Positions 35,976-43,985 of a stretch of DNA of 64,000 bases are shown piece by piece. Below the pieces are notes generated by a model. The model made no database searches. It was not told where the DNA came from and saw nothing but the letters and a program-made list of their open reading frames with translations. The stretch is from Arenibacter sp. P308M17 (lineage in GTDB: Bacteria; Bacteroidota; Bacteroidia; Flavobacteriales; Flavobacteriaceae). Both the position numbers and the translations under genes were made by a program. The DNA lies in contig NZ_QVON01000001.1 of assembly GCF_003426735.1 (NCBI RefSeq), positions 186,001-250,000 of the forward strand. The letters are read 5' to 3'. Each line of letters begins with the position of its first letter. Positions within the stretch are counted from its first letter, which is position 1.

Positions 35976-37187
35976 ATGATGGTATTAAAAAAGTTCGGTG
36001 AAGTTTGTGATTTTGTAAGAGGTCCATTTGGTGGTAGTCTAAAGAAAAGTGGTTTTGTCGAGGATGGATATGCAGTCTATGAACAGCAGCATGCCATTTA
36101 TGATCAATTTACTGAGATACGATATTTTGTTGATGAGGAAAAGTTCAATGAAATGAAAAGATTCGAGCTTAAGCCTAACGATTTAATAATGAGTTGTTCC
36201 GGAACAATGGGGAAAGTTGCAATTGTACCACAAAGTATAAAGAAAGGGATAATTAATCAAGCACTTTTGAAGCTTACACCAAAAAAGTTTTTGGATGTTG
36301 AATATCTAAGGTATTGGATGACCAGTCCAGACTTTGATGCAAGAATAGAAGAGAACACAGTTGGAGCAGCCATAAAAAACGTAGCATCTGTTAAAATTTT
36401 AAAGCAAATTGATGTTCCCACACCACCTCTTCCTGAACAACAACAAATCGTTGCCCTATTGGACGAGGCCTTTGAGGCCATAGACCAAGCTAAAGCTAAT
36501 ATTGAGAAAAACATTGAAAATGCAAAGGAGCTGTTCCAGTCCAAACTCAACGATATCTTTAGTCAAAAAGGTGAGGGTTGGGAGGAAAGGACTTTGGGCA
36601 AAGTTTGTATGAAAACAAAAAATATTAGGTGGCAAGACCATATAAATGAAGAATATCAGTACGTTGATTTAAGTTCAGTTTCGAGAGAAACTTTAAAAGT
36701 GACAGAAACAGCAATAGTTAATGACAAGAATGCACCAAGCCGAGCAAAAAAAATTATTGAAAAAGGCGATGTAATATTTGCTACTACAAGACCAACACTA
36801 AAAAGAGCAACTATTATTGATGAAGAACTAGATGGTCAAATTTGTAGTACTGGTTATGTAGTGTTAAGACCAAATGAAAAGATTAGTACAGATTGGATAT
36901 TTTTCTATCTTTTGACTTCAACATTCATAGATAGAATGGAGTCCTTACAACGGGGAGCAAGTTATCCCGCTGTAACTGATAGCGATGTAAAAGGTTCAAT
37001 ATTGTCGATTCCAACATCAAAAATTATTGAGGGCAAATATATTAGCGTAATGCATCAATTACGAGAAGGTACGAGTGAACTTATTATTCAATATCTGGAA
37101 AAATTAAATTCACTCGAAGAACTCAAAAAATCTATCCTTCAAATGGCGTTCACAGGGGAGTTAACAGATAAAGCTGTTGAGGTATGA
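35976..37187 (+). CDS. hsdS: Type I restriction-modification specificity subunit HsdS
   Basis: 403 residues with the two-TRD layout: TRD1 about residues 1-150, the first conserved helical spacer with LPEQQQIVALLDEAFEAID (about 153-200), TRD2 about 205-360, and the second spacer ending in LKKSILQMAFTGELTDKAV. It sets the bipartite DNA recognition sequence of the complex. It starts on the base after the hsdM stop and ends in ATGA overlapping the KAP gene, so translation is coupled throughout. The target sequence cannot be deduced. Confidence 0.94.
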   Translation: MMVLKKFGEVCDFVRGPFGGSLKKSGFVEDGYAVYEQQHAIYDQFTEIRYFVDEEKFNEMKRFELKPNDLIMSCSGTMGKVAIVPQSIKKGIINQALLKLTPKKFLDVEYLRYWMTSPDFDARIEENTVGAAIKNVASVKILKQIDVPTPPLPEQQQIVALLDEAFEAIDQAKANIEKNIENAKELFQSKLNDIFSQKGEGWEERTLGKVCMKTKNIRWQDHINEEYQYVDLSSVSRETLKVTETAIVNDKNAPSRAKKIIEKGDVIFATTRPTLKRATIIDEELDGQICSTGYVVLRPNEKISTDWIFFYLLTSTFIDRMESLQRGASYPAVTDSDVKGSILSIPTSKIIEGKYISVMHQLREGTSELIIQYLEKLNSLEELKKSILQMAFTGELTDKAVEV

Positions 37188-38584
37188 AAATTAAGCATAA
37201 TGACATAGTAATACCTGAAAACAACCCTTTTGTAAATTGTAAATTAGGTAGGGAACAGTATGCTGATGTGTTGACTAGTATTACTGAAAATTATTCAGAT
37301 GGTTTTGTATTGGCTATAGATAACAAATGGGGTCAAGGCAAGACCACTTTTATAAATATGTGGCGGCAAAAACTGAAAAATATAGGATTCAGCACCCTCT
37401 ACTTCAACGCATGGGAGAATGATTTTCATGATGATGTTATCCTATCATTAATAGCTGAGCTCGAGGAGCTTAGGGAGAAGTCATATGAAAATTTCGATAG
37501 TTTAATTAGTAAAACAGCAAAGTTCATGAAAAAGGCTGCGCCCGAATTAGTTAAAGGAGCCGTTGGAAAATTTGTGGGTAATGAAGCTGTTACTATAGTA
37601 GCAGAGGCTGCTGTAGAGTTTACTACGGACGAAATAGAAAGCAGTTTAAAAGAGATAAAGGAGAGAAAAAAAGGAATTCTTGAGTTCAGACAAAGTCTTG
37701 AAAAATTCGTTGAATCAGTGGACAATAAAAGACCTATTGTGTTTTTTATTGATGAATTGGATAGGTGTAGACCAAATTACAGCGTGCAAATTTTAGAAAA
37801 GGTAAAGCATTTTTTCAACGTTCCAGGTATTGTTTTTGTTTTGTCCATTGACAAAAGCCAGTTGTGCCATGCAATTAAAGGTGCATATGGCAGCGAAAAT
37901 TTTGATTCGAAGGAATATCTAAAAAGGTTCATTGATTTGGAATATAGTATTCCAAATCCCGATGCAGAAAAAGTAGTTGACTATTACTTTGAATATTTCG
38001 GAATAGAGGAATTTTATAAAAAACAAACTAGATTACATAGTCGTGGTTTAAATGTTGAGTTCGCAAATTTTTTAGAAACTTTTATCGTTTTGATTTTAAA
38101 TAAAACTCTTAATTTGAGGGCAATTGAAAAAATAATCGCCCATTTCAAAATTGTTCTTTCATCATTTTCCTCAAACCAGTATACCTTCCCTGAAATTATT
38201 CTTTTAATTATCCTTTTGAAGAAATACAATGAAGATTTTATTAGAGAAATAGTTGATAAGGCATATACTCCACAAGAATTGGTAAATAAATTAGAAATGG
38301 AATTTAAGGTTAACAAGGGTGATGAGGAAAGACAGAAAAGAGTTCTGAGTTTTATGTTCGCCACTTTTATTTATGCTTATTGTAATTACATTAAGGGTGA
38401 TTTTTATGCTAAAAAATACCTGGAAAGTGTAGAAGGAAAAAGCAAATTGATATTAACTACTAATTATGACCAAAAAAAATTTGAAAATATATTTATACTC
38501 CGGAATAACGATATGAATATAAGTGATGTGGACTTAGATTGGTTAATAGGAAGAATTGATTTTATAGAAAAAATGGTTGGTTAA
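37184..38584 (+). CDS. KAP family P-loop NTPase inside a type I R-M operon
   Basis: The 466-residue protein carries KAP signatures: Walker A WGQGKTT at residues 49-55, FNAWEND near 73, and Walker B FFIDELDRCRPNY near 186. KAP NTPases often have transmembrane insertions between the Walker boxes; here residues 110-150 are Ala/Val-rich but not clearly membrane-spanning. It overlaps hsdS by 4 bp (ATGA) and is followed 3 bp later by hsdR, so it is made with the restriction subunits. KAP and related STAND-type ATPases occur in several anti-phage systems. A role as sensor or second-line effector of the R-M complex is inference. Confidence 0.9.
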   Translation: MKIKHNDIVIPENNPFVNCKLGREQYADVLTSITENYSDGFVLAIDNKWGQGKTTFINMWRQKLKNIGFSTLYFNAWENDFHDDVILSLIAELEELREKSYENFDSLISKTAKFMKKAAPELVKGAVGKFVGNEAVTIVAEAAVEFTTDEIESSLKEIKERKKGILEFRQSLEKFVESVDNKRPIVFFIDELDRCRPNYSVQILEKVKHFFNVPGIVFVLSIDKSQLCHAIKGAYGSENFDSKEYLKRFIDLEYSIPNPDAEKVVDYYFEYFGIEEFYKKQTRLHSRGLNVEFANFLETFIVLILNKTLNLRAIEKIIAHFKIVLSSFSSNQYTFPEIILLIILLKKYNEDFIREIVDKAYTPQELVNKLEMEFKVNKGDEERQKRVLSFMFATFIYAYCNYIKGDFYAKKYLESVEGKSKLILTTNYDQKKFENIFILRNNDMNISDVDLDWLIGRIDFIEKMVG

Positions 38585-38587
38585 ATA

Positions 38588-40972
38588 ATGAATGAAGCCC
38601 AAACAGAATTTGAATACATTGATCCTGCACTTAGGAAAGCCGGCTGGGGAACAGTAGAGGGTTCACGGGTATTCAAACAATTTCCTATCACCAATAAAGA
38701 AAAACCTGGGGTGCGTAATTATTCTCAACTAAGAGCAGATTATGTACTTATATATAAGAATAGAAACCTCGCCGTCATTGAGGCCAAAAAACGAGACCAG
38801 TACTATACGACAGGCGTTGGGCAAGCTAAGGATTATGCTGAGCGGCTGAATATTAGATATTCCTATGCTACCAATGGACTTCAAATATATGGTGTGGACA
38901 TGGATGAAGGAACTGAAGGTGATGTGAGTAAGTATCCTTCACCAGATGAACTTTGGGAGATGACCTTTCCAACACCTAAGGAGGAGTATAAGGTGGAAAT
39001 AGCAGATTGGAAAGAGCGTTTGTTTTCTGTTCTGTATGAAGATAGGGGTGGCACATGGCAACCGCGCTACTATCAAAATAACGCCATTACAAAGGTATTA
39101 GAGGCCGTTGCAGATAAAAAGGACAGAATCTTACTTACTCTTGCTACGGGAACAGGAAAAACAGCAATTGCGTTTCAAATAGCTTGGAAGTTATTCAATG
39201 CTAAATGGAATTTAAGACGTGATGGACAACGAAGTCCTAGAATATTGTTTTTAGCGGATAGAAATATTTTGGCAGACCAAGCATTTAACTCATTCAATGC
39301 CTTTGAAGAAGATGCCTTAGTGCGCATTGCGCCAGATGAAATAAGAAAACGTGGTAAAGTACCCCAGAATGGTAATATCTTCTTTACCATTTTTCAGACC
39401 TTCATGTCTGGACCATATGAAACACCGAACTTTGGCGAATACCCTAAAGACTTTTTTGACTTTATTATTATAGATGAGTGCCACCGTGGAGGTGCCAATG
39501 ATGAAAGTACATGGCGCGCTATTATGGAATATTTTAGTCCAGCTGTCCAATTGGGGCTTACAGCCACACCAAGACGAGACGTTAACGGTGACACTTATAA
39601 GTATTTTGGTGATCCAGTATATATCTATTCCCTAAAAGAAGGTATCAACGATGGTTTTTTGACCCCTTTCAAGGTGAAAGAAATTAGTACTACCATAGAC
39701 GAATATGAATATACTGGGGATGATGATGTAGAAACAGGTGAGATTGAAACCAACAAAAAATATACGGAAGCTGACTTTAATCGAATTATAGAAATCAAGG
39801 CCCGTGAGGAATATAGGGTAAAGATATTTATGGATATTATTAACCAGAACCAGAAGACCTTGGTGTTCTGTGCCACCCAAGTGCATGCTGCTGCCATTAG
39901 GGATCTGATCAATCAATATTCGAAGAGCAAAAATACCAATTACTGTCATAGGGTAACTGCGGATGATAACAAGGTAGGGGAAAAGCATTTAAGGGATTTT
40001 CAGGATAATGAAAAAAATATCCCTACCATTTTGACCACTTCCAGGAAGTTGAGTACGGGGGTAGATGCACCAGAGATTAGAAATATAGTATTGCTAAGGC
40101 CTGTAAAGTCTATGGTGGAGTTTAAGCAGATTGTGGGTAGAGGCACTCGTTTATTTGATGGAAAGGAATATTTCACAGTATTCGATTTTGTAAATGCTCA
40201 CGACCATTTTAAAGACCCTGAATGGGATGGTGAGCCATTGGAACCAGAACCTTATGAAAAAGGCAAACGAGGTAAAGGTGACTGTAAAGTATGTGGACAA
40301 CCAAAACCATGTGCTTGCGTTAATGAACCACCCCCAATCTGTGAGGTCTGTAAAAATGACCCTTGTGTTTGTGATGTCCCTACTAAGAAAATGATAAAGA
40401 TAAGGTTGTCTGACACTAAGGTTCGTGAAATAGATTCCATGGTTAAAACTTCTTTCTGGAGCCCTTCAGGCATGCCTATTTCAGCCAAAGAGTTTATAGA
40501 ACAACTGTTCGGGGACTTGCCCTCATTCTTTAAAAATGAAGAAGAACTGAGAAGGATTTGGAGCTTGCCCACTACAAGAAAGAAGTTGTTGGAAGAGCTG
40601 AATGAAAAGGGCTATACCAATTCGCAATTGGAAGATCTACGTAATTTGGTTCATGGCGAAAATAGTGACCTCTTTGATGTTTTAAACTATGTGGCCTATC
40701 ATAAGGACTTGGTTCCGCGTTTAGAAAGGGCAGAGAAGGCAAAGGTTCAATTAGGAGATTACAATCCCAAGCAGCAGGATTTCCTAAATTTTGTATTGGA
40801 TCAGTATGTAAAAGAAGGTGTGGACGAACTCGACGATGCTAAACTGCCCGATTTACTGGAATTGAAATACAAGGCTATTGCCGATGCAAAACGTGAGTTA
40901 GGGGCTATTAAAACCATTAGAGAATCGTTTATAGGATTTCAAAGTTATTTGTATGGTGGTGCGGCCGGTTGA
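38588..40972 (+). CDS. hsdR: Type I restriction endonuclease subunit HsdR
   Basis: 794 residues: N-terminal nuclease domain with ADYVLIYKNRNLAVIEAKK (D...ExK, about residues 45-65), then SF2 helicase motifs ATGTGKTAIAF (Walker A near 185), IIIDECHRGG (motif II), LGLTATPRRD (III) and IVGRGTRLFDG (VI). The C-terminal helical region is of EcoEI R type. Near residues 565-600 there is an unusual duplicated cysteine motif, CKVCGQPKPCAC then CEVCKNDPCVC, a probable zinc site. It translocates and cuts unmodified DNA with HsdM and HsdS. It is last in the hsdM-hsdS-KAP-hsdR operon. Confidence 0.95.
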   Translation: MNEAQTEFEYIDPALRKAGWGTVEGSRVFKQFPITNKEKPGVRNYSQLRADYVLIYKNRNLAVIEAKKRDQYYTTGVGQAKDYAERLNIRYSYATNGLQIYGVDMDEGTEGDVSKYPSPDELWEMTFPTPKEEYKVEIADWKERLFSVLYEDRGGTWQPRYYQNNAITKVLEAVADKKDRILLTLATGTGKTAIAFQIAWKLFNAKWNLRRDGQRSPRILFLADRNILADQAFNSFNAFEEDALVRIAPDEIRKRGKVPQNGNIFFTIFQTFMSGPYETPNFGEYPKDFFDFIIIDECHRGGANDESTWRAIMEYFSPAVQLGLTATPRRDVNGDTYKYFGDPVYIYSLKEGINDGFLTPFKVKEISTTIDEYEYTGDDDVETGEIETNKKYTEADFNRIIEIKAREEYRVKIFMDIINQNQKTLVFCATQVHAAAIRDLINQYSKSKNTNYCHRVTADDNKVGEKHLRDFQDNEKNIPTILTTSRKLSTGVDAPEIRNIVLLRPVKSMVEFKQIVGRGTRLFDGKEYFTVFDFVNAHDHFKDPEWDGEPLEPEPYEKGKRGKGDCKVCGQPKPCACVNEPPPICEVCKNDPCVCDVPTKKMIKIRLSDTKVREIDSMVKTSFWSPSGMPISAKEFIEQLFGDLPSFFKNEEELRRIWSLPTTRKKLLEELNEKGYTNSQLEDLRNLVHGENSDLFDVLNYVAYHKDLVPRLERAEKAKVQLGDYNPKQQDFLNFVLDQYVKEGVDELDDAKLPDLLELKYKAIADAKRELGAIKTIRESFIGFQSYLYGGAAG

Positions 40973-41070
40973 AAAATGAAAGATGAATTCTTTTTGAAAT
41001 TTTTAGTAGTGAATTAATGTAGTTGCAGGGATATAGGATATTATTAATAAAGATTTGTAAACACTAATTT

Positions 41071-41649
41071 ATGGAAAAACCAGTTAAAGAAATTCGGGAA
41101 AATTACAAAAGGTATGAAGAATTAATTGGTGAGATTAAGAATACTTCTATTCAAACAATAACACTTGATGAACTAAAGGGAAACCATCAAAATACAAGAG
41201 TTAAAAAAGTAAATGTTGAACATGTATCTGTTCCTGAAAAGCTAGAATTAATTATAGAGTCCAGAATAGAAAACAAAAAAGATTTTAAATTCAAATTAAG
41301 AGCTCCAGAATACACTGGAATTCCATTTTTTAGATTTGACTCCGACGGTGTAGCACATTACAATAGAGTTCCAGATGTAGAACTTCCAAATCAAAAAGTA
41401 GAAACGCCCCATTTCCATAAATTTGATTCCGATGGTAGAAACATTGCATATAAAACTGCCCCACTAGAGAAAGCCACGGAATGTGATGCTTTACTCAATG
41501 ATATAAGTCTGTGTATGGCACATTACTGTGATGAGTCTAGGACATATTACAAAAATGAATATTATGTTGAAATAATTCAAACACCTCCTACTGAATTAGA
41601 TTTCGATAGTCATAAAGATAACCCTACAGAAGGTGTACAATATGAATAA
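41071..41649 (+). CDS. Unknown protein, first of an overlapping pair
   Basis: I do not recognise this 192-residue cytoplasmic protein. Its middle part contains a repeated phrase: FFRFDSDGVAHYNRVP and FHKFDSDGRNIAYKTAP (about residues 89-135), each with F-x-x-FDSDG. No membrane helix or classic nuclease motif is present. The stop overlaps the next gene by 8 bp, so the two products are made together. It begins 98 bp after hsdR and may belong to the restriction operon or be a separate module at the island's right end, a place where defence cargo commonly sits. Confidence 0.72.
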   Translation: MEKPVKEIRENYKRYEELIGEIKNTSIQTITLDELKGNHQNTRVKKVNVEHVSVPEKLELIIESRIENKKDFKFKLRAPEYTGIPFFRFDSDGVAHYNRVPDVELPNQKVETPHFHKFDSDGRNIAYKTAPLEKATECDALLNDISLCMAHYCDESRTYYKNEYYVEIIQTPPTELDFDSHKDNPTEGVQYE

Positions 41650-42469
41650 TCTAGAAAAAATAGCAATTAATGTCCGAGAAAGCTTTGACCAGTTATGGTC
41701 CTTTAAGCTGAGAGGAAAAGATACCATAGAAATAAGTACACCCTATTCAACAACTACGAGTAAGTTTGTTTCAATTTATGTAACGGAGCGTGGTGGAAAA
41801 TATATTGTTTCTGATGGTGGTCTATTGAATTCTGAGGCTTACGAATCTGAGATTGATTATGAAAATCAATGCCTGTTAAAGATTCTTTATCATTTTGAAG
41901 CTTATTATGAAGTTAAAAGAACAGAGGATAAACAAGGCATTAAACATTATTATAAAACAACTACAAAGGCGAACTTAATCCCCAACATGGTTTATGAAAT
42001 GGCTCAGTTTGTTTCTATGTGTGCATCTGCTGCAACAGTTCAATTTGAAGATGCAAAAGAAATAGAGGAAAGAAATACGTTTAGGACTAAGGCAAATACT
42101 TATATAGGTTCAAACCTTAAGGAATATAATCCCATTTTTCAAGCTAGTCTAGATAGGGATGAATATCGTTCAGTCAGGTTTAGCGCATTGATCGAAAGAA
42201 GGAATAGATTAAGCCTTGTGAGTTTTGTAACAGGTTCAAATCCTTCCAATTTTAGAAATTGTATAGCAAGAACTAATATGAATTTCGAAATTGCGGCTTC
42301 TTCTAAATATAAAGATCATATAGATAATAAGCTTGTGTTGGTTAATAATACTGCTGATGGATTTGAGTATAATCAAATTTCCAAACAACTTTTCATTCTT
42401 GAGGAACACACAGGACAGGAAGCCATATTTTGGACAGAAAGAGAAAAATTAGTAGCAATTTTAAAATAA
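41642..42469 (+). CDS. DUF1828-like protein, second of an overlapping pair
   Basis: The ATG at 41642 gives 275 residues; a GTG three codons earlier is the alternative. The N-terminal region IEISTPYSTTTSKFVSIYV...GGKYIVSDGGLL resembles the DUF1828 pattern (substrate-facing beta strands ending in SDGG). The remainder has ALIERRNRLSLVSFVTG, followed by a probable DUF1829-like C-terminal half. The biochemical role of the DUF1828 family is unknown. It overlaps the 192-residue gene by 8 bp and ends about 80 bp before attR. Family assignment is by eye and moderately certain. Confidence 0.72.
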   Translation: MNNLEKIAINVRESFDQLWSFKLRGKDTIEISTPYSTTTSKFVSIYVTERGGKYIVSDGGLLNSEAYESEIDYENQCLLKILYHFEAYYEVKRTEDKQGIKHYYKTTTKANLIPNMVYEMAQFVSMCASAATVQFEDAKEIEERNTFRTKANTYIGSNLKEYNPIFQASLDRDEYRSVRFSALIERRNRLSLVSFVTGSNPSNFRNCIARTNMNFEIAASSKYKDHIDNKLVLVNNTADGFEYNQISKQLFILEEHTGQEAIFWTEREKLVAILK

Positions 42470-42503
42470 TAAATTTAGTAGAAAAGGCATACAATTCGGT
42501 TGC

Positions 42504-42522
42504 CCATTAAGTTGGCAAGTTG
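42504..42522. repeat. Right-end copy of subterminal inverted repeat
   Basis: TTGGCAAGTTG (42512-42522) is the exact reverse complement of 24148-24158; the adjoining CCATTAA (42504-42510) also mirrors TTATTAATGG-like sequence at the left end. It lies 30 bp inside attR. Confidence 0.55.
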
Positions 42523-42551
42523 TCAAATAGTTGGATTACAAAAAGTTACTC

Positions 42552-42580
42552 TCCTTGGTTCGAGCCCAAGAGGGGGAGCT
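42552..42580 (+). repeat. attR (29-bp tRNA-Asn 3' end)
   Basis: Identical to 24011-24039. Here it is not part of a tRNA, since the D and anticodon arms are missing upstream. It marks the right boundary of the island. Confidence 0.93.
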
Positions 42581-42589
42581 ACTTGTAGC

Positions 42590-42625
42590 AAAGGCTTCGC
42601 AGAAATGCGAGGCCTTTCTTTTTTT
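42590..42625 (+). terminator. Displaced native tRNA-Asn terminator
   Basis: AAAGGC...GCCTTT with inner TCGC/GCGA forms a stem-loop followed by a run of Ts, ten bases after attR. Before integration it would have stood directly behind tRNA-Asn. Confidence 0.7.
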
Positions 42626-42702
42626 AAGGGGGACAACATAGGGACAACTAAATGAGTCCCCTCTTCTTATTTTCTTTCATTTTACTCAATTGGTTTTTAT
42701 TG

Positions 42703-42730
42703 CCTGCCTGTTCGGCAGACAGGTTTTTTA
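42703..42730. repeat. Palindromic extragenic repeat with T-run
   Basis: CCTGCCTG (42703-42710) pairs with CAGACAGG (42716-42723) with one mismatch and is followed by TTTTTTAT. Same family as the palindromes at 2943 and 23898; it may also terminate transcription. Confidence 0.55.
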
Positions 42731-43405
42731 TCGGTTTTCGTGAATCTTCGATTTAGTTCATTATTTTTTATTTCAAGGTATTCATGAATCTTCGATTTCT
42801 TTGCTTGTCCAAAGAAACCGACGCAGGAGGTTCATGAATACCTTTTTCCAAAATAGACAGGCAATGAATAAAACGAAACAAAAGAAAAGACCCTTCTTCA
42901 CTAGGTGGTCCCTAAAATCTCAGGATTTTAAGGACCGATGCCATGGCCTAAATTATTTCCAAGGCTTCAATAATTCTTTACGGCAATGGCATCTCCACTA
43001 CGGAAGAAGATGGGCCGGATAAGTAACTTCTAAGACCATTTATTGTGCTATGTAATAACGGTCAATGATTTTTCGGCACCATAGGTTCACGGCATTAAGG
43101 AACGGCCTATTTTCGAAGTCTGTGTTGAGAGAGGCGGGAGGAAAAAAGGTAAGGGTCAATGCGTAAAGGTTTTGGAATTAAGAGGCTGCACCGTCGATTT
43201 TCAAATTTAAGCATTGCTTTATGGTTACATAAGGCACAATAACCCTGATAATAGCTTCATAAAGACACTGCATTTTGGCTTCGTTTTCCGCAAAGGATCC
43301 CGGAGCGTATTTTGCAGTCCATGAAGGGTAATAAGTGCCTTGAAACGGAGCTATTTTACCCCGTCAAAAAGGGGCGGACCTAGCCTATTTTCATATACAT
43401 CCTAA
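42731..43405. other. Gene-poor, probably decayed region
   Basis: No convincing gene in either direction. Visible structures: the 14-bp direct repeat TGAATCTTCGATTT (about 42740 and 42785), the perfect hairpin TTTCTTTG/CAAAGAAA (about 42796-42817), and a 13-bp inverted repeat GGTCCCTAAAATC/GATTTTAAGGACC (42907-42919 and 42924-42936, one mismatch). The longest frame (73 codons from 42801) is basic and unstructured and runs through the last hairpin, so I do not call it. Confidence 0.5.
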
Positions 43406-43493
43406 CTATGGACTAACTATGGAGTATCTATGGAGTATCTATGGACTAACTATGGAGTATCTATGGAGTATCTATGGAGTATCTATGGAGTAT
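43406..43493. repeat. Eight-unit 11-bp tandem repeat
   Basis: Perfect 11-bp units in two variants, A = CTATGGACTAA and B = CTATGGAGTAT, in the order A B B A B B B B. A partial unit (CTATGAAAGG) follows. The unit length is not a multiple of three, so it is not a protein repeat. The remaining stretch to 43985 shows no gene; AT-rich sequence with TAAAAAACTAATTTTAGC leads into the Fic gene. Confidence 0.9.
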
Positions 43494-43985
43494 CTATGAA
43501 AGGTAAAATTAACAAATCTAAAGGAACACTACAAAAATCGGACAGCATCCATGCGCAGGTAAGTTATGGTAAGATTCGGGTTTAAATGTTAAAGATTGAT
43601 GTAAAATAAGGATACGATAGATTAATACTAGTTCTTAAAACTTGAATGTTTTTTGTTGGATAATTGGTTCCGAATGCGTTTAAAAATTTGATCAACATTA
43701 ATGGCAAGGGAACTATTGTACCTGTTTCAATACCAATGGGTCATCTCTGTTAGAACGACTGGAGAAAACGTTTCCTCAATGGTTTCAAGAAGAAACTTGA
43801 AGTGGGACGTATTGACCAAGTTGAGCCATTATGTTTTGTGTTTCGAAAATACATCAACATGCATTTACTAATTTTAACACGGTTATATTTGCTAATTTCA
43901 GTACATTTGTTTTTACTAAGATTAACACGATATAAAAAACTAATTTTAGCCCGAAAACAAAGATTAAAAAAATAAATTCAACAAC

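Larger units (their letters stand above)
24011..42580. mobile_element. 18.5-kb integrative island in tRNA-Asn
   Basis: The element lies between two identical 29-bp repeats of the tRNA-Asn 3' end and has its tyrosine recombinase gene 230 bp inside the left end, the standard arrangement of a tRNA-integrated island. Contents: integrase; OLD ATPase; XRE repressor with divergent unknown genes; a replication/recombination block with DUF3871 and a RepA-like ATPase; a GIY-YIG nuclease; a type I restriction operon with an added KAP NTPase; an unrecognised overlapping gene pair. There is no relaxase, coupling protein, capsid or conjugation gene, so transfer would need a helper. Its sequence looks clearly more AT-rich than the flanking genes. 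Confidence 0.9.

Noticed and set aside
42801-43022. 73-codon frame beyond the island
   Set aside because: Very basic, without predicted structure, and runs across an inverted repeat; looks like chance coding in a decayed spacer.
43400-43500. CRISPR-like array
   Set aside because: The 11-bp units are contiguous without unique spacers, so it is a tandem repeat, not CRISPR.
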